NCBI GenBank assembly: GCA_902799075.1
Contig: CADBYZ010000024.1
Location: 1 to 62,209 of the forward strand
Source: Oscillospiraceae bacterium
GTDB taxonomy: Bacteria > Bacillota > Clostridia > Oscillospirales > Oscillospiraceae
DNA length: 62,209 bases
Direction: 5' to 3'
A program made the translations under genes and the position numbers. The notes beneath the pieces are model-generated. The model was not told the origin of the DNA, ran no database searches, and saw nothing but the letters and a program-made list of their open reading frames with translations. Of the stretch, positions 17,943 through 27,242 are shown piece by piece. The stretch's first letter is position 1, and each line of letters starts with the position of its first letter.

Positions 17943-18815
17943 ATGAGAGAATATCTTGTCCGTCCCGGGGACGACGTGCAGGCGGTGCTTGACCGTGCGG
18001 AGCCCGGATCGCATATTTGTTTTGAGGCAGGCGTGTACCGGCAGAAGCTCATGCTCAGAACGCCCGGCCTCCGGCTTGAGGGCGAGGGCGCGGAAAATAC
18101 CGTGCTGCTCTGGGGCGATTTTGCCAAAAAGCTTGACAGTCAGGGGCGCGAGTACAACACCTTCCGCACCTGGACGCTGGCGGTGTGTGCCGACGATGTT
18201 GAGATACGAAAGCTCTCCGTCTTTAACGACGCGCTGGACCCCGTCATCAAGGGCCAGGAGGTGGCGCTGAGCGTTTACGGGGATCGTTTTACGATGGCCG
18301 ACTGCACGCTCCGATCCACGCAGGACACGCTGTTTCTCGGGCCGCTGCCGCCCGATCTCATCGAGCGCTATGACGGCTTTCTGCCGGACGAGCTGCGCGT
18401 TGACCGCCTGCTCGCCCAGAGCTTCCGGCGCTGCCGGATCGAGGGCTCGGTCGATTTTATCTTTGGCTGCGGCGCCGCCCTCTTTGAAAACTGCGACATC
18501 GTCTCCGTCGCGGATGGACGCGATCACGGGTATGTAGCGGCTCCCGCTCATTCCCTCACCCAGACGGAGGGCTTCACCTTCCGCCGCTGTGACTTCACGC
18601 GGGAAGCAGGTGTGGCGGACGGGACGATCTTTCTTGCCAGGCCCTGGCGGGACTACGGCCTGTGCCGCTTTGAGGACTGCCGCTATGACCGCCATATCCG
18701 CGCCGAGGGCTTCGATCCCTGGCGTGACAGCGGGCGCGACAAAACCGCAAGGTTCTTTGAAACCCCGGAGGTCCCGGGCCGCGTCGGCTGGTGCAACCGT
18801 CAGACGGAGGCGTAG
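17943..18815 (+). CDS. Pectin methylesterase (CE8), cytoplasmic
   Basis: A 290-residue CE8 pectinesterase that removes methyl groups from galacturonate. All catalytic blocks can be seen: GQEVALSV with the oxyanion glutamine, STQDTLFLG with the acid/base aspartate, GSVDFIFGCGAALFENC with the nucleophile aspartate, and LARPWRDYG with the conserved Arg and Trp. It lacks a signal peptide and is shorter than secreted enzymes, so it probably works on imported oligomers before GH28 and GH105. It is divergent from the importer operon and overlaps the 3' end of the convergent isomerase-like gene by 16 bp. Good sigma-A promoter upstream. Confidence 0.94.
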   Translation: MREYLVRPGDDVQAVLDRAEPGSHICFEAGVYRQKLMLRTPGLRLEGEGAENTVLLWGDFAKKLDSQGREYNTFRTWTLAVCADDVEIRKLSVFNDALDPVIKGQEVALSVYGDRFTMADCTLRSTQDTLFLGPLPPDLIERYDGFLPDELRVDRLLAQSFRRCRIEGSVDFIFGCGAALFENCDIVSVADGRDHGYVAAPAHSLTQTEGFTFRRCDFTREAGVADGTIFLARPWRDYGLCRFEDCRYDRHIRAEGFDPWRDSGRDKTARFFETPEVPGRVGWCNRQTEA

Positions 18816-19654
18816 GCGTTCTCGAGAAACTCCCTCGCCTGCACGGCGTTGCCGTTGTTCGTATTTTCCAGGCTCGCCTGGATAAAGGGCTTTCTGGCCT
18901 TTAAGAAACGCATGATCTCCGTATAGTCCATCTCGCCCGTCCCGGCGGCGACACTGACAAGCTTACCGTCGGAGCGCACATAGTCCTTGAGATGCACCAT
19001 GGCGATATCATCGCACAGGATATCCATTGCATTGCCCAGCACCTGCTCCCGTCGATCCAAATTCTCTATGGCCAGCAGGTTCACGGGGTCAAAGATGATG
19101 CGCAGATTGGGGCTCTTCATCCCGCGCAGCACGATCAGCGCCCGGTCCGCATTATAGACGATGTGGTTCCAGACCGGCTCGATGGCGATGACGGCACCGA
19201 ATTTTTCGGCACATTCAACCACCGGCTCCAGATTCCACATGAAGGTGCGCAGAGCCTCGGCGCTGTGGGTATTGACGTCAAGCTTATAGGCAGCGTTGGG
19301 TGCGCCGGTCTCCGTGCCGACCATGCCGATCCCGGCCTGGGAGGCGACGCGCAGGCTCCCGAAATAGCGGGTCTGAAACTCCTTCACCTTCTGCGGGTCC
19401 GGGTGGGCCAGGTTCAGATAGCAGCCCAGCACCGCCACATCCAGCTGTTCACGCTGAAACACACGGCGCACATGGGCTGCCAGCCCTTCGGTCAGAGCAG
19501 CGTTATCGAAGGTGAAGCCGGGAATGCATTTGGAAAGCGCCAGATGCACGCAGGAGAAGCCCTCCTCCCGTGCCTTCTGGGCGCGCTTTTCAAGCGTCTG
19601 CTCCGATTCCGGCAGCGACGCGTTCACATCGTGGAGACGAATACCAAGCTGCAT
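18800..19654 (-). CDS. Sugar phosphate isomerase/epimerase-like TIM-barrel protein
   Basis: A 284-residue protein of the AP-endonuclease-2/xylose-isomerase-like TIM-barrel superfamily. It begins MQLGIRLHDVN, has the barrel strands FSCVHLALSKC, VAVLGCYLNLAHPD, VGTETGAPN, VIAIEPVWNHIVYN, LRIIFDPVNLL and MVHLKDYV, and ends with SLENTNNGN. The Glu, Asp, His and Glu positions in IAIEPV, IIFDPVN, MVHLKDY and ASLENT match the usual metal site. The exact sugar is unknown; the neighbourhood points to a uronate or rhamnose-derived keto sugar. It starts after GGGGAGAGA and is divergent from the second AraC regulator. Confidence 0.8.
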   Translation of the reverse strand: MQLGIRLHDVNASLPESEQTLEKRAQKAREEGFSCVHLALSKCIPGFTFDNAALTEGLAAHVRRVFQREQLDVAVLGCYLNLAHPDPQKVKEFQTRYFGSLRVASQAGIGMVGTETGAPNAAYKLDVNTHSAEALRTFMWNLEPVVECAEKFGAVIAIEPVWNHIVYNADRALIVLRGMKSPNLRIIFDPVNLLAIENLDRREQVLGNAMDILCDDIAMVHLKDYVRSDGKLVSVAAGTGEMDYTEIMRFLKARKPFIQASLENTNNGNAVQAREFLENAYASV

Positions 19655-19899
19655 ATATCAGTCTCTCCCCTTGCATATTCTGGGAAATCTTTCGTCATTT
19701 TGTTATAATTTTATGTCAACTACAGTCCGTTCTTTTTTGTATATTTTACAATTTTTAAGCTGCAACTACTACAGATAATTCACGACAGTTTTACGTTTTT
19801 TACAGTTTTTCCAACAGCGCGGTCTATTCTCCGGCGGAATACTTTTCCCTTTTTTGTGTAAGGAACAGACCGGACAAAGCAGGAATACGGAGGCAGAAG

Positions 19900-20736
19900 A
19901 TGAAAAACGAAATTCGCACAAGCACCGGTGAGATCACCCGTGTCCACGTGGACCGGCGCACCAGGGACGCGGGCTATCTGATGGGCTCGCATCACTGTCA
20001 CCCCTATTATGAGCTGTCTTACATCGAACACGGCTCCTGCCGCTTCTTTATTGAGGACACGATGTATGATCTGCATGACGGAGATTTTCTGCTGATCCCG
20101 CCGCACATGTTCCACTACACGCGCTATCTCGTCGGCTCCTGTCTGCGCTGCGGGATCTATTTCCGCTACGAGGATCTGGGGGCGGAACTGCTGTCTTTCC
20201 TGCAGGGGGAAAAGGACTTCTTCTCCCAGCTGCGCGTCTTTCAGGCGCCCTCCGCCTGCCGTCGGGAGCTTGCCGGACTCATTGCCCGCATGGCTGCCGA
20301 AGAGGAGAGCTTTGACGAGCGTTCGCCCCTGATGCTCAGGCTCCGGCTGCGGGAACTGCTGCTGCAGTGCAGCCGGGTGTGCGTATATCTTGCGGAGAGT
20401 CCCGCCAGCATCCATACCACCGACCGGCAGGTCCTCCAGGCCGCCCGCTTCATCAACGAGCATTTCCGTCAGCCCATCAGCTCCGGCGACATCGCCGCCG
20501 CCGCGGGCTTCAGCCCCAACTACCTCAGCCGCAAATTCCGCGAGGCGGCCGGGATCGGGGTGCACGACTACCTGGTCTTCATCCGTCTGAGAAATGCCGC
20601 CTTTGAGCTTTTGTCCACCGATGACAGCGTCACGGATATCGCTCTCAGAAACGGTTTTTCCGACAGCAACTATTTCAAGGACGTTTTTAAGAAGAAATAC
20701 AACATGACACCGCGGGAATACCGGAAGGCCCGCTGA
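19900..20736 (+). CDS. AraC-family transcriptional regulator with cupin sensor
   Basis: A 278-residue regulator. The N-terminal cupin has SHHCHPYYELSYIEHGSCRF and LHDGDFLLIPPHMFHYT, typical of sugar-sensing AraC proteins. The C-terminal DNA-binding domain shows ISSGDIAAAAGFSPNYLSRK and VTDIALRNGFSDSNYFKDVF, then KKYNMTPREYRKAR. It is divergent from the isomerase-like gene across about 245 bp and is followed 13 bp later by a MATE transporter gene. It may control the methylesterase/isomerase pair or the importer operon. The upstream region has repeated ACAGTTTTACGTTTTTTAC-like tracts that could be sites, but I cannot define an operator. Confidence 0.92.
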   Translation: MKNEIRTSTGEITRVHVDRRTRDAGYLMGSHHCHPYYELSYIEHGSCRFFIEDTMYDLHDGDFLLIPPHMFHYTRYLVGSCLRCGIYFRYEDLGAELLSFLQGEKDFFSQLRVFQAPSACRRELAGLIARMAAEEESFDERSPLMLRLRLRELLLQCSRVCVYLAESPASIHTTDRQVLQAARFINEHFRQPISSGDIAAAAGFSPNYLSRKFREAAGIGVHDYLVFIRLRNAAFELLSTDDSVTDIALRNGFSDSNYFKDVFKKKYNMTPREYRKAR

Positions 20737-20749
20737 ACGGAGTGAGGAC

Positions 20750-22138
20750 ATGGCAGTCAAAGCCGAACTGAGCAGCCGCGACAGACGCTTTCTCGACATG
20801 AGTCTGAACGCGCCCATGTGGAAGGTCGTGCTCTATGTGGGTACGCCGCTGGCCCTCTATCAGGGTCTTGCGGCTCTCTTTACGATTTTGGACACGCTGA
20901 TGGCCTCCCACATCAGCAAGGAATCCGTTTCGGCTGTAGCTTATCTGTCGCAGCTCAGGCTGATGCTGTCGTCGGTGGGCGGCGGTCTTGCTGTCGGCGC
21001 CGGGATCCAAATCAGCCGTGCCTATGGCGAGGGAGACTTTCTGCTGGTGAGAAAGCGCGTCAGCACGCTCTACGCCACGAGCCTCAGCGTCGGCCTTCTG
21101 ATGCTGGCGGTGATCCTCCCCTTCACCGGCGGCTTCCTGCGCCTGGCCGGGACGCCGGCCGAGCTGATCACCGTGGGGCGGCAGTACTTTATCGTGCAGC
21201 TTTTCGTCATGGTGGTGAACTTCCTCAATGAGGTCTACATCGCCGTGGAGCGCGCCCGCGGCAACGCCCGGCGGATCTTCCTGCTGAACATCGCCGTCAT
21301 TGTCGTCAAGCTCTCCCTGACTGCGTTATTCGTCTATGTGCTGGAAAGCGGGCTTGTCATGATCGCGGTGGCCTCACTCCTCTCAGAGCTCACCATGTTC
21401 GCCTTTGCCGTGCGCTTCAGTCTCATCGGGGACAGCGCCTTCAGCTTTTCTCCAAAGGCGGTCAGCTTCCGTGAGCGCCGCGTGCTGGAGCCGATGGTCC
21501 GGCAGTCTGTGCCGGTGGTCGCGGAGAAGGCGCTGTTTGCCTTCGGCAAGACCATCGTCAATTCCATGTGTACAGTCTACGGGGCGCTGATGGTGGGCGC
21601 GATGGGCGTGTCAAACAACCTCGGCGCCATCACCACCAATCCGCAGAACGGCTACCAGCAGGGCAGCTCCGCCATCATCAGCCAGAACTACGGTGCGGGC
21701 AAATACCGGCGCATGCTGGATGCCTTCTACGCAACAGCCGTGATCAACATGCTGCTCGGCGCCCTGATCTCGGGACTGGAGCTGTGGCAGCTGCGCTTCC
21801 TTTCCGGCCTGTTTGACAGCGGGAGCGAAGATTTTCGCAGCATGATCGCCCTGGTCTACCGCTATGAGGCGCTGGGTGCGGTGCCGCTTGGCTTCAATGC
21901 GGCCGTGATGGCCCTGCTGTACGGACTCGGGCAGACGAAGCTCACGCTGGTTTTGAACTTTGCCCGCGTATTCGTGTTCCGCATCCCGGTCTTCTGGTTT
22001 TTGCAGCACTGCACCGATATCGGCCAGGCCAGTGTCGGCATCGTCATGATGGTCAGCAATATTTCCGTCACGCTTGCCGCCGGTGTGACCGCGCTTGTCG
22101 TCATTCGCCGCTTCAAGCGGGAGCACGCGATTTCCTGA
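20750..22138 (+). CDS. MATE-family multidrug/organic cation efflux transporter
   Basis: A 462-residue membrane protein with about twelve hydrophobic segments and a cytoplasmic N-terminus. The two MATE repeats are visible: the first around PLALYQGLAALFTILDTLMA and the second beginning near VPVVAEKALFAFGKTIVNSM. NPQNGYQQGSSAIISQNYGA in the second half matches the conserved family segment. Such proteins export cationic compounds using a sodium or proton gradient. It is 13 bp downstream of the AraC regulator, so they are probably co-transcribed. The natural substrate is unknown. Confidence 0.9.
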   Translation: MAVKAELSSRDRRFLDMSLNAPMWKVVLYVGTPLALYQGLAALFTILDTLMASHISKESVSAVAYLSQLRLMLSSVGGGLAVGAGIQISRAYGEGDFLLVRKRVSTLYATSLSVGLLMLAVILPFTGGFLRLAGTPAELITVGRQYFIVQLFVMVVNFLNEVYIAVERARGNARRIFLLNIAVIVVKLSLTALFVYVLESGLVMIAVASLLSELTMFAFAVRFSLIGDSAFSFSPKAVSFRERRVLEPMVRQSVPVVAEKALFAFGKTIVNSMCTVYGALMVGAMGVSNNLGAITTNPQNGYQQGSSAIISQNYGAGKYRRMLDAFYATAVINMLLGALISGLELWQLRFLSGLFDSGSEDFRSMIALVYRYEALGAVPLGFNAAVMALLYGLGQTKLTLVLNFARVFVFRIPVFWFLQHCTDIGQASVGIVMMVSNISVTLAAGVTALVVIRRFKREHAIS

Positions 22139-22158
22139 ATATTTTCTTTTTCAGCTTG

Positions 22159-22187
22159 TTGCAATCCTTCCTTATGTTTGTTACAAT
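22159..22187 (+). promoter_or_regulatory. Sigma-A type promoter for the diguanylate cyclase gene
   Basis: TTGCAA (22159-22164), 17-bp spacer, TACAAT (22182-22187), followed by AAGGAAGGGAGG and the GTG start at 22221. It lies directly after the MATE stop codon, so the cyclase probably has its own transcript. Confidence 0.7.
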
Positions 22188-22220
22188 AATACCGAACGAG
22201 AAGGAAGGGAGGCGCCGCTC

Positions 22221-23270
22221 GTGTATTCAGCAGATTATCTGTCGCGTTATCCGTTTTTCCGGGACGTTCTGCAAACCATGCCGCTCAATGTCATGCACGA
22301 TGCGCTGACCGGGCTGGTTGCGCGCTCCTACATCCTCCGCTTTATTCAGTCCCTCATCCAGGACAAGACCTCTTTCGCCCTCATCATCATTGATCTTGAC
22401 AACTTCAAGAGCATCAACGACAACTACGGCCACCGCACCGGGGACGCGATGCTCGAGAGCGTGGCCGCGGACCTCACCCGTTTTGTGGGAGAGGACGGCG
22501 TGGCCGGGCGCTTCGGCGGAGATGAGTTTCTGATCGTCTACTTCGGCAGCACCGATTATGACGGGATGCACGACTTCCTTGACGCGATGTACGCCGAGGG
22601 TGGCGTCTTCCGCAAGAATCTCCGCGTGGCGGGCAAGGTCATTTTCTCCACCGCCACGGTCGGCTGCGCGATCTATCCCAAGGACGCCGACAGCTTTGAC
22701 GGGCTCTTTGCCCTTTCGGACAAAACGCTCTACCGCGGCAAATCCAAGGGGCGCAATTGCTTTATCATCTATGTGCCCGAAAAGCACGCGCACCTTGAGA
22801 TCCCGAAGCTTGCCCAGCGCAGTCTCTATGACACCTTCGCCCGCATGGCCGAGGGCTTTGACAAGGGCGGAGATGTGTCCGAGAAGCTGCGCCTCGCCTT
22901 CCTTTCCGTGCAGGACAACATGCGCATGCAGCGGCTGTTTCTCATTGACAGCGACATGCAGCTCATTGACCCGGACAGCGGCGTGCTCGGGCACGTTGAG
23001 TCGCCGGAGTCACTGATGCGAAACGGTCTATACGCCTGCCATACCTTTGAAGAGCTGGAGCAGTGCTGTCCCGCACTCACGAAGGCACTGAGCAGCATGT
23101 ATTTTGAATCCATGATGCTGACCCAGGTATCGCGTCCCGGACGGGCGTTCGGGTATCTGGCCTTCTGTCCCGAGGTGCGCACCATGCACATCTGGCAGGA
23201 GAGCGAGTGCGCCGCGGCCTTCTTTCTGGCCCGCATGCTGGCCGTATATCTGGAGCAGCACGAAACGTGA
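22221..23270 (+). CDS. Diguanylate cyclase (GGDEF) with C-terminal GAF-like region
   Basis: A 349-residue soluble protein. The GTG start follows GGAAGGGAGG. After about 30 residues comes a GGDEF domain: DALTGLVARSYILRF, IIIDLDNFKSINDNYGHRTG, catalytic RFGGDEF and DKTLYRGKSKGRN. No RxxD inhibitory site is found five residues before GGDEF, so product feedback may be weak. Residues about 185-349 form a second domain with a GAF-like look (MQRLFLIDSDMQLIDPD, FGYLAFCPEVRTMHIWQ), downstream of the cyclase, which is the reverse of the usual sensor-output order. No transmembrane segment. It should make cyclic di-GMP, possibly in response to a ligand of the C-terminal domain. Confidence 0.9.
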   Translation: MYSADYLSRYPFFRDVLQTMPLNVMHDALTGLVARSYILRFIQSLIQDKTSFALIIIDLDNFKSINDNYGHRTGDAMLESVAADLTRFVGEDGVAGRFGGDEFLIVYFGSTDYDGMHDFLDAMYAEGGVFRKNLRVAGKVIFSTATVGCAIYPKDADSFDGLFALSDKTLYRGKSKGRNCFIIYVPEKHAHLEIPKLAQRSLYDTFARMAEGFDKGGDVSEKLRLAFLSVQDNMRMQRLFLIDSDMQLIDPDSGVLGHVESPESLMRNGLYACHTFEELEQCCPALTKALSSMYFESMMLTQVSRPGRAFGYLAFCPEVRTMHIWQESECAAAFFLARMLAVYLEQHET

Positions 23271-23294
23271 CCGCAATACAACACACGTGCAACG

Positions 23295-23325
23295 AAAGCC
23301 GCGTCCCGATTTGGGACGCGGCTTT
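23295..23325. terminator. Bidirectional terminator between the GGDEF gene and ppdK
   Basis: Inverted repeat AAAGCCGCGTCCC / GGGACGCGGCTTT with a five-base loop, followed by a short T-run on the plus side and an A/T-rich run on the minus side. It is placed between two convergent genes. Confidence 0.85.
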
Positions 23326-23365
23326 TGCCAAACAAATCTACATTTTCCGTTCAGGGGAATGTATT

Positions 23366-26224
23366 TTACTTCTTGTTTTCGTTGAAGGTCTTCTTGGCCT
23401 CTTCCCAACCGGCCAGGAGGGATTTGTAGCCTGCCTGGGCAAAGTCAGCCAGCTCTGCGCTTGCGGCGTCAGCGATGGCAGCCAGCTTCTCAGTGGCATC
23501 CTTCAGTGCAGCTTTTGCTGCATCGACCATGGCCTCAGCCTCATCCTCAGCAGCCTTGATCTCCCTGGCGGCAGCTTCCTCGGCTTCCTTCTCCTCCTTG
23601 ATCGCAGCCTGGGCGGCGGCGAGACGGGCGATGGGGACGCGGAAGGGGCTGCAGGAGACGTAGTCCAGACCGACCTTGTGGAAGAACTCGACGGAGCTGG
23701 GATCGCCGCCGTGCTCGCCGCAGACGCCGAGGTGGATGTCGGGACGGACGGAGCGGCCCAGGGTCGCGGCCATCTTCACCAGCTTGCCGACGCCCTTCTG
23801 GTCGACGCGGGCGAAGGGATCGCTCTCGTAAATCTTGGCATCGTAATAGGAGGAGAGGAACTTGCCGGCGTCGTCACGGCTGAAGCCGAAGGTCATCTGG
23901 GTCAGGTCGTTGGTGCCGAAGGAGAAGAACTGGGCTTCCTCGGCTATCTCGTCCGCGGTCAGAGCGGCGCGCGGGATCTCGATCATGGTGCCGACCAGGT
24001 ACTTCATGTCGGAGCCGGCTTCCTTGATGATGGCGTCGGCGGTCTTGACGACAACGTCCTTGACGTACTTGAACTCCTTGACTTCGCCAATCAGCGGGAT
24101 CATGATCTCGGGACGCATGGTCCACTCGGGGTGACGAGCCTGGACAGCCAGGGCAGCCTTGATGACGGCAGCGGTCTGCATCTCGGCGATCTCGGGATAG
24201 GTGACGGCCAGACGGCAGCCGCGGTGACCCATCATGGGGTTGAACTCGTGGAGGGAGCTGATGATATTCTTGATATCCTCGACGCTCTTGCCCTGGGTCT
24301 CGGCCAGAGCCTTGATGTCCTCTTCCTCGGTGGGAACGAACTCGTGGAGCGGGGGATCCAGGTAGCGGATAGTGACAGGATAGCCCTGCATGGCCTCGTA
24401 AATGCCCTCGAAGTCGCCCTGCTGCATGGGCTCGAGCTTGGCAAGCGCGGCAATGCGCTCTTCCTTGGTGTCGGAGCAAATCATCTCGCGCAGCGCAGCG
24501 ATGCGGTCGCCCTCGAAGAACATGTGCTCGGTACGGGTCAGGCCGATGCCCTGAGCGCCGAGCTCGACAGCCTTGGCGGCGTCACGCGGGGTGTCGGCAT
24601 TGGTGCGGACCTGGAGGCGGCGGTACTTGTCGGCCCAGGCCATGATGCGGCCGAACTCGCCGGCGATGGAGGCGTCGACCGTGGGGATGAGGCCGTCATA
24701 GATGTTGCCGGTGGAGCCGTCGATGGAGAGGAAGTCGCCCTCGTGGAAGGTCTTTCCTGCCAGCTCGAATTTCTTGTTCTCTTCGTCCATCTTGATCTCG
24801 CCGCAGCCGGAGACGCAGCACTTGCCCATACCGCGGGCAACGACGGCCGCGTGGCTGGTCATGCCGCCGCGTACGGTCAGGATGCCCTGTGCGGCAGCCA
24901 TGCCCTCGATATCCTCGGGGCTGGTCTCGAGACGGACCAGGACGACCTTTTCCTTGCGGGCGGCCCAAGCCTTGGCGTCCTCAGCGGAGAAGACGATCTT
25001 GCCTGCGCCGGCGCCGGGGGAAGCGCCCAGGCCCTTGCCGATGGGAGTTGCGGTCTTGAGGGCGGCAGCGTCGAACTGGGGGTGGAGCAGGGTGTCGAGG
25101 TTGCGCGGCTCGATCATCAGAACGGCCTGCTTCTCGTCGATCATACCCTCGTCGACCAGATCGCAGGCGATCTTGAGGGCGGCCTGCGCGGTGCGCTTGC
25201 CGTTGCGGCACTGGAGCATGTAGAGCTTGCCGTTCTCGACGGTGAACTCCATGTCCTGCATGTCGCGGTAGTGATCCTCAAGCAGGGCGCAGACCTTGAC
25301 GAACTGCTCGTAAGCCTCGGGGAACTTCTCCTCCATCTGGGAGATGGGCATCGGGGTACGGACGCCGGCCACGACGTCCTCGCCCTGGGCGTTGGTCAGA
25401 AACTCGCCCATGAGCTTCTTCTCGCCGGTGGCGGGGTCGCGGGTGAAGGCGACACCGGTGCCGGAGTTTTCATTGAGGTTGCCGAAGACCATCGGCATGA
25501 CGTTGACGGCAGTGCCCCAGGAGTAGGGGATGTCGTTCTGCTGACGGTAGTAGTTGGCGCGGGGGTTGTCCCAGGAGCGGAAGACGGCGCGGATGGCCTC
25601 TTTGAGCTGGACAACGGGATCGGAGGGGAAGTCCTCGCCGATCTGCTTTTTGTACTCGGCCTTGAACTGCTCGGCCAGCTCCTTGAGGTCGGCAGCGGTG
25701 AGCTCAACGTCGAAGGTGACGCCCTTGCGCTCCTTCATCTGGTCGATGAGCTGCTCAAAGTACTTCTTGCCGACTTCCATGACGACGTCGGAGAACATCT
25801 GGATAAAGCGGCGGTAGGAGTCGTAGACAAAGCGCTCGAACTTGGGATCGGGGTTGCCGGCGATCATGGCGGCGACAACATCGTCGTTCAGGCCGAGGTT
25901 CAGAATGGTATCCATCATACCGGGCATGGAGGCGCGGGCGCCGGAACGCACGGAGACCAGAAGGGGGTTCTTGAGGTCGCCGAACTTTTTGCCGTTGATC
26001 TGCTCCATGATCTCGACGTTCTTCATGATCTCTGCCATGATAGAGTCGTTGATCTGGCGGCCGTCCTCGTAATACTGGGTGCATGCTTCGGTGGTGATGG
26101 TGAAGCCCTGGGGGACGGGCAGGCCGATGTTGCTCATCTCAGCGAGGTTTGCGCCCTTGCCGCCGAGCAGCTCACGCATGTTTGCATTGCCTTCGGAGAA
26201 GAGATACACGTACTTTTTGCTCAT
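23366..26224 (-). CDS. ppdK: Pyruvate, phosphate dikinase with a C-terminal helical extension
   Basis: A 952-residue PPDK that interconverts pyruvate, ATP and phosphate with PEP, AMP and pyrophosphate. Domains in order: nucleotide-binding part (LLGGKGANLAEMSNIGLPVP, PGMMDTILNLGLND, GTGVAFTRDPATGEKKLMGE), swivelling phosphohistidine domain (GGMTSHAAVVARGMGKCCVS), and PEP/pyruvate barrel (GAQGIGLTRTEHMFF, MMGHRGCRLAVTYPE, FSFGTNDLTQMTFGFSRDDA, GVCGEHGGD with the catalytic Cys). The family normally ends near residue 875; here about 75 more residues, rich in Ala, Glu and Lys, follow RLAAAQAAIKEEKEAEEAAA and look like an amphipathic or coiled helix. It could receive pyruvate from KDPG aldolase. 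The ATG follows AAAGGAAAGGA. Confidence 0.96.
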   Translation of the reverse strand: MSKKYVYLFSEGNANMRELLGGKGANLAEMSNIGLPVPQGFTITTEACTQYYEDGRQINDSIMAEIMKNVEIMEQINGKKFGDLKNPLLVSVRSGARASMPGMMDTILNLGLNDDVVAAMIAGNPDPKFERFVYDSYRRFIQMFSDVVMEVGKKYFEQLIDQMKERKGVTFDVELTAADLKELAEQFKAEYKKQIGEDFPSDPVVQLKEAIRAVFRSWDNPRANYYRQQNDIPYSWGTAVNVMPMVFGNLNENSGTGVAFTRDPATGEKKLMGEFLTNAQGEDVVAGVRTPMPISQMEEKFPEAYEQFVKVCALLEDHYRDMQDMEFTVENGKLYMLQCRNGKRTAQAALKIACDLVDEGMIDEKQAVLMIEPRNLDTLLHPQFDAAALKTATPIGKGLGASPGAGAGKIVFSAEDAKAWAARKEKVVLVRLETSPEDIEGMAAAQGILTVRGGMTSHAAVVARGMGKCCVSGCGEIKMDEENKKFELAGKTFHEGDFLSIDGSTGNIYDGLIPTVDASIAGEFGRIMAWADKYRRLQVRTNADTPRDAAKAVELGAQGIGLTRTEHMFFEGDRIAALREMICSDTKEERIAALAKLEPMQQGDFEGIYEAMQGYPVTIRYLDPPLHEFVPTEEEDIKALAETQGKSVEDIKNIISSLHEFNPMMGHRGCRLAVTYPEIAEMQTAAVIKAALAVQARHPEWTMRPEIMIPLIGEVKEFKYVKDVVVKTADAIIKEAGSDMKYLVGTMIEIPRAALTADEIAEEAQFFSFGTNDLTQMTFGFSRDDAGKFLSSYYDAKIYESDPFARVDQKGVGKLVKMAATLGRSVRPDIHLGVCGEHGGDPSSVEFFHKVGLDYVSCSPFRVPIARLAAAQAAIKEEKEAEEAAAREIKAAEDEAEAMVDAAKAALKDATEKLAAIADAASAELADFAQAGYKSLLAGWEEAKKTFNENKK

Positions 26225-26294
26225 GCTGTCTTTCCTTTCCTTTGTACAAAAAAATAATATAAAAAATAAAGTGGTGTTCTGTTTTTATAGCTTA

Positions 26295-26309
26295 CCACAT
26301 TCCATGTGG
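26295..26309. promoter_or_regulatory. Palindrome upstream of ppdK
   Basis: CCACAT-TCC-ATGTGG, a perfect 6+6 bp inverted repeat about 70 bases before the ppdK ATG, with A/T-rich TATAAA next to it on the minus strand. It may be an operator overlapping the ppdK promoter; I do not recognise the regulator. Confidence 0.4.
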
Positions 26310-26372
26310 TTTTCGCAATACCTTTTCGCCGGAAATCTGCATTTTTGTTGTTAAAAAATTTGCTTTTATATC

Positions 26373-27242
26373 CTATTCGCCCGCTGCGTTCAGGCTTTCG
26401 GCAATGTGAAGGAAGTCGGCGGTGCTCAGCACCTCGCCCCGGATGCGCGTGTCGAAGCCGAGGGCTGTGAGCGCTCCCTCGATCTGTTCCTTTGTCACTC
26501 CCGCCACCTGAGAGGAGACCGCGTTGACCAAGGTCTTGCGGCGCTGGTTGAAGGCCGCGCGCACGAGCCTGAACATCATGTCCGCCGCCTCCGGGTCCCG
26601 CACCTCCACCGGCGGAGACTTGCGCCGCGTCAGGCGGATGACCGAGCTCGTGACCTTGGGCTGGGGCACGAAGCAGGACGGCGGCACATCAAACAGCAAC
26701 TCCGTCTCCATATACCACTGGACGAAGATACCGAAGCCGCCGTAATCGTCGGTGCCGGGTCCGGCGCAGATGCGGCGCGCCACCTCGCGCTGGATCATGA
26801 CCGTGATAGTCTCAAAGCAATCGGCTTCAATGAGCGCCGTAAGCACGGGCGAGGTGATATTATACGGCAGATTTGCGCATACCGCGTGGCGCAGGCCGGG
26901 CTGGTGTTCCTCCATCAGTTCCGGAAGGTCCTGCTTTAGGACGTTTCCGTATACAATTTCCACGTTTTCGCAGTCTTGGAGCGTCTCGGCAAGTATCGGC
27001 TTGAGTGCCTTGTCCAGCTCCACGCACAGGACCTTGCCCGCGCGTTTGGAAAGCTCCCGGGTCAGGCAGCCGACACCGGGGCCGATCTCCAGTACGCCCG
27101 TTTCCTCATCCAGCATGGCCGAGGCGGCGATATCCTCCGGCACCCAGGCGGCGGTCAGGAAGTTCTGTCCCATGGATTTGGAAAAGCGGAACCTGTGCCG
27201 GGCAAGCAGGGCGCGGATTTCATTGTAGTCAGTCAGATTCAT
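26373..27242 (-). CDS. rsmA: 16S rRNA (adenine-1518-N6/adenine-1519-N6) dimethyltransferase
   Basis: A 289-residue KsgA-family enzyme that dimethylates the two adjacent adenines in helix 45 of 16S rRNA. It shows the family start FSKSMGQNFL, the SAM-binding loop VLEIGPGVGCLTRELS, ELDKAL for ribose binding, and the catalytic NLPYNITSPVL. The C-terminal RNA-contact domain includes VPPSCFVPQPKVTSSVIRL and FNQRRKTLVN. It overlaps the trmD fusion gene by four bases (ATGA) and is the last gene of the rimM-trmD-rsmA transcript. Confidence 0.97.
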   Translation of the reverse strand: MNLTDYNEIRALLARHRFRFSKSMGQNFLTAAWVPEDIAASAMLDEETGVLEIGPGVGCLTRELSKRAGKVLCVELDKALKPILAETLQDCENVEIVYGNVLKQDLPELMEEHQPGLRHAVCANLPYNITSPVLTALIEADCFETITVMIQREVARRICAGPGTDDYGGFGIFVQWYMETELLFDVPPSCFVPQPKVTSSVIRLTRRKSPPVEVRDPEAADMMFRLVRAAFNQRRKTLVNAVSSQVAGVTKEQIEGALTALGFDTRIRGEVLSTADFLHIAESLNAAGE

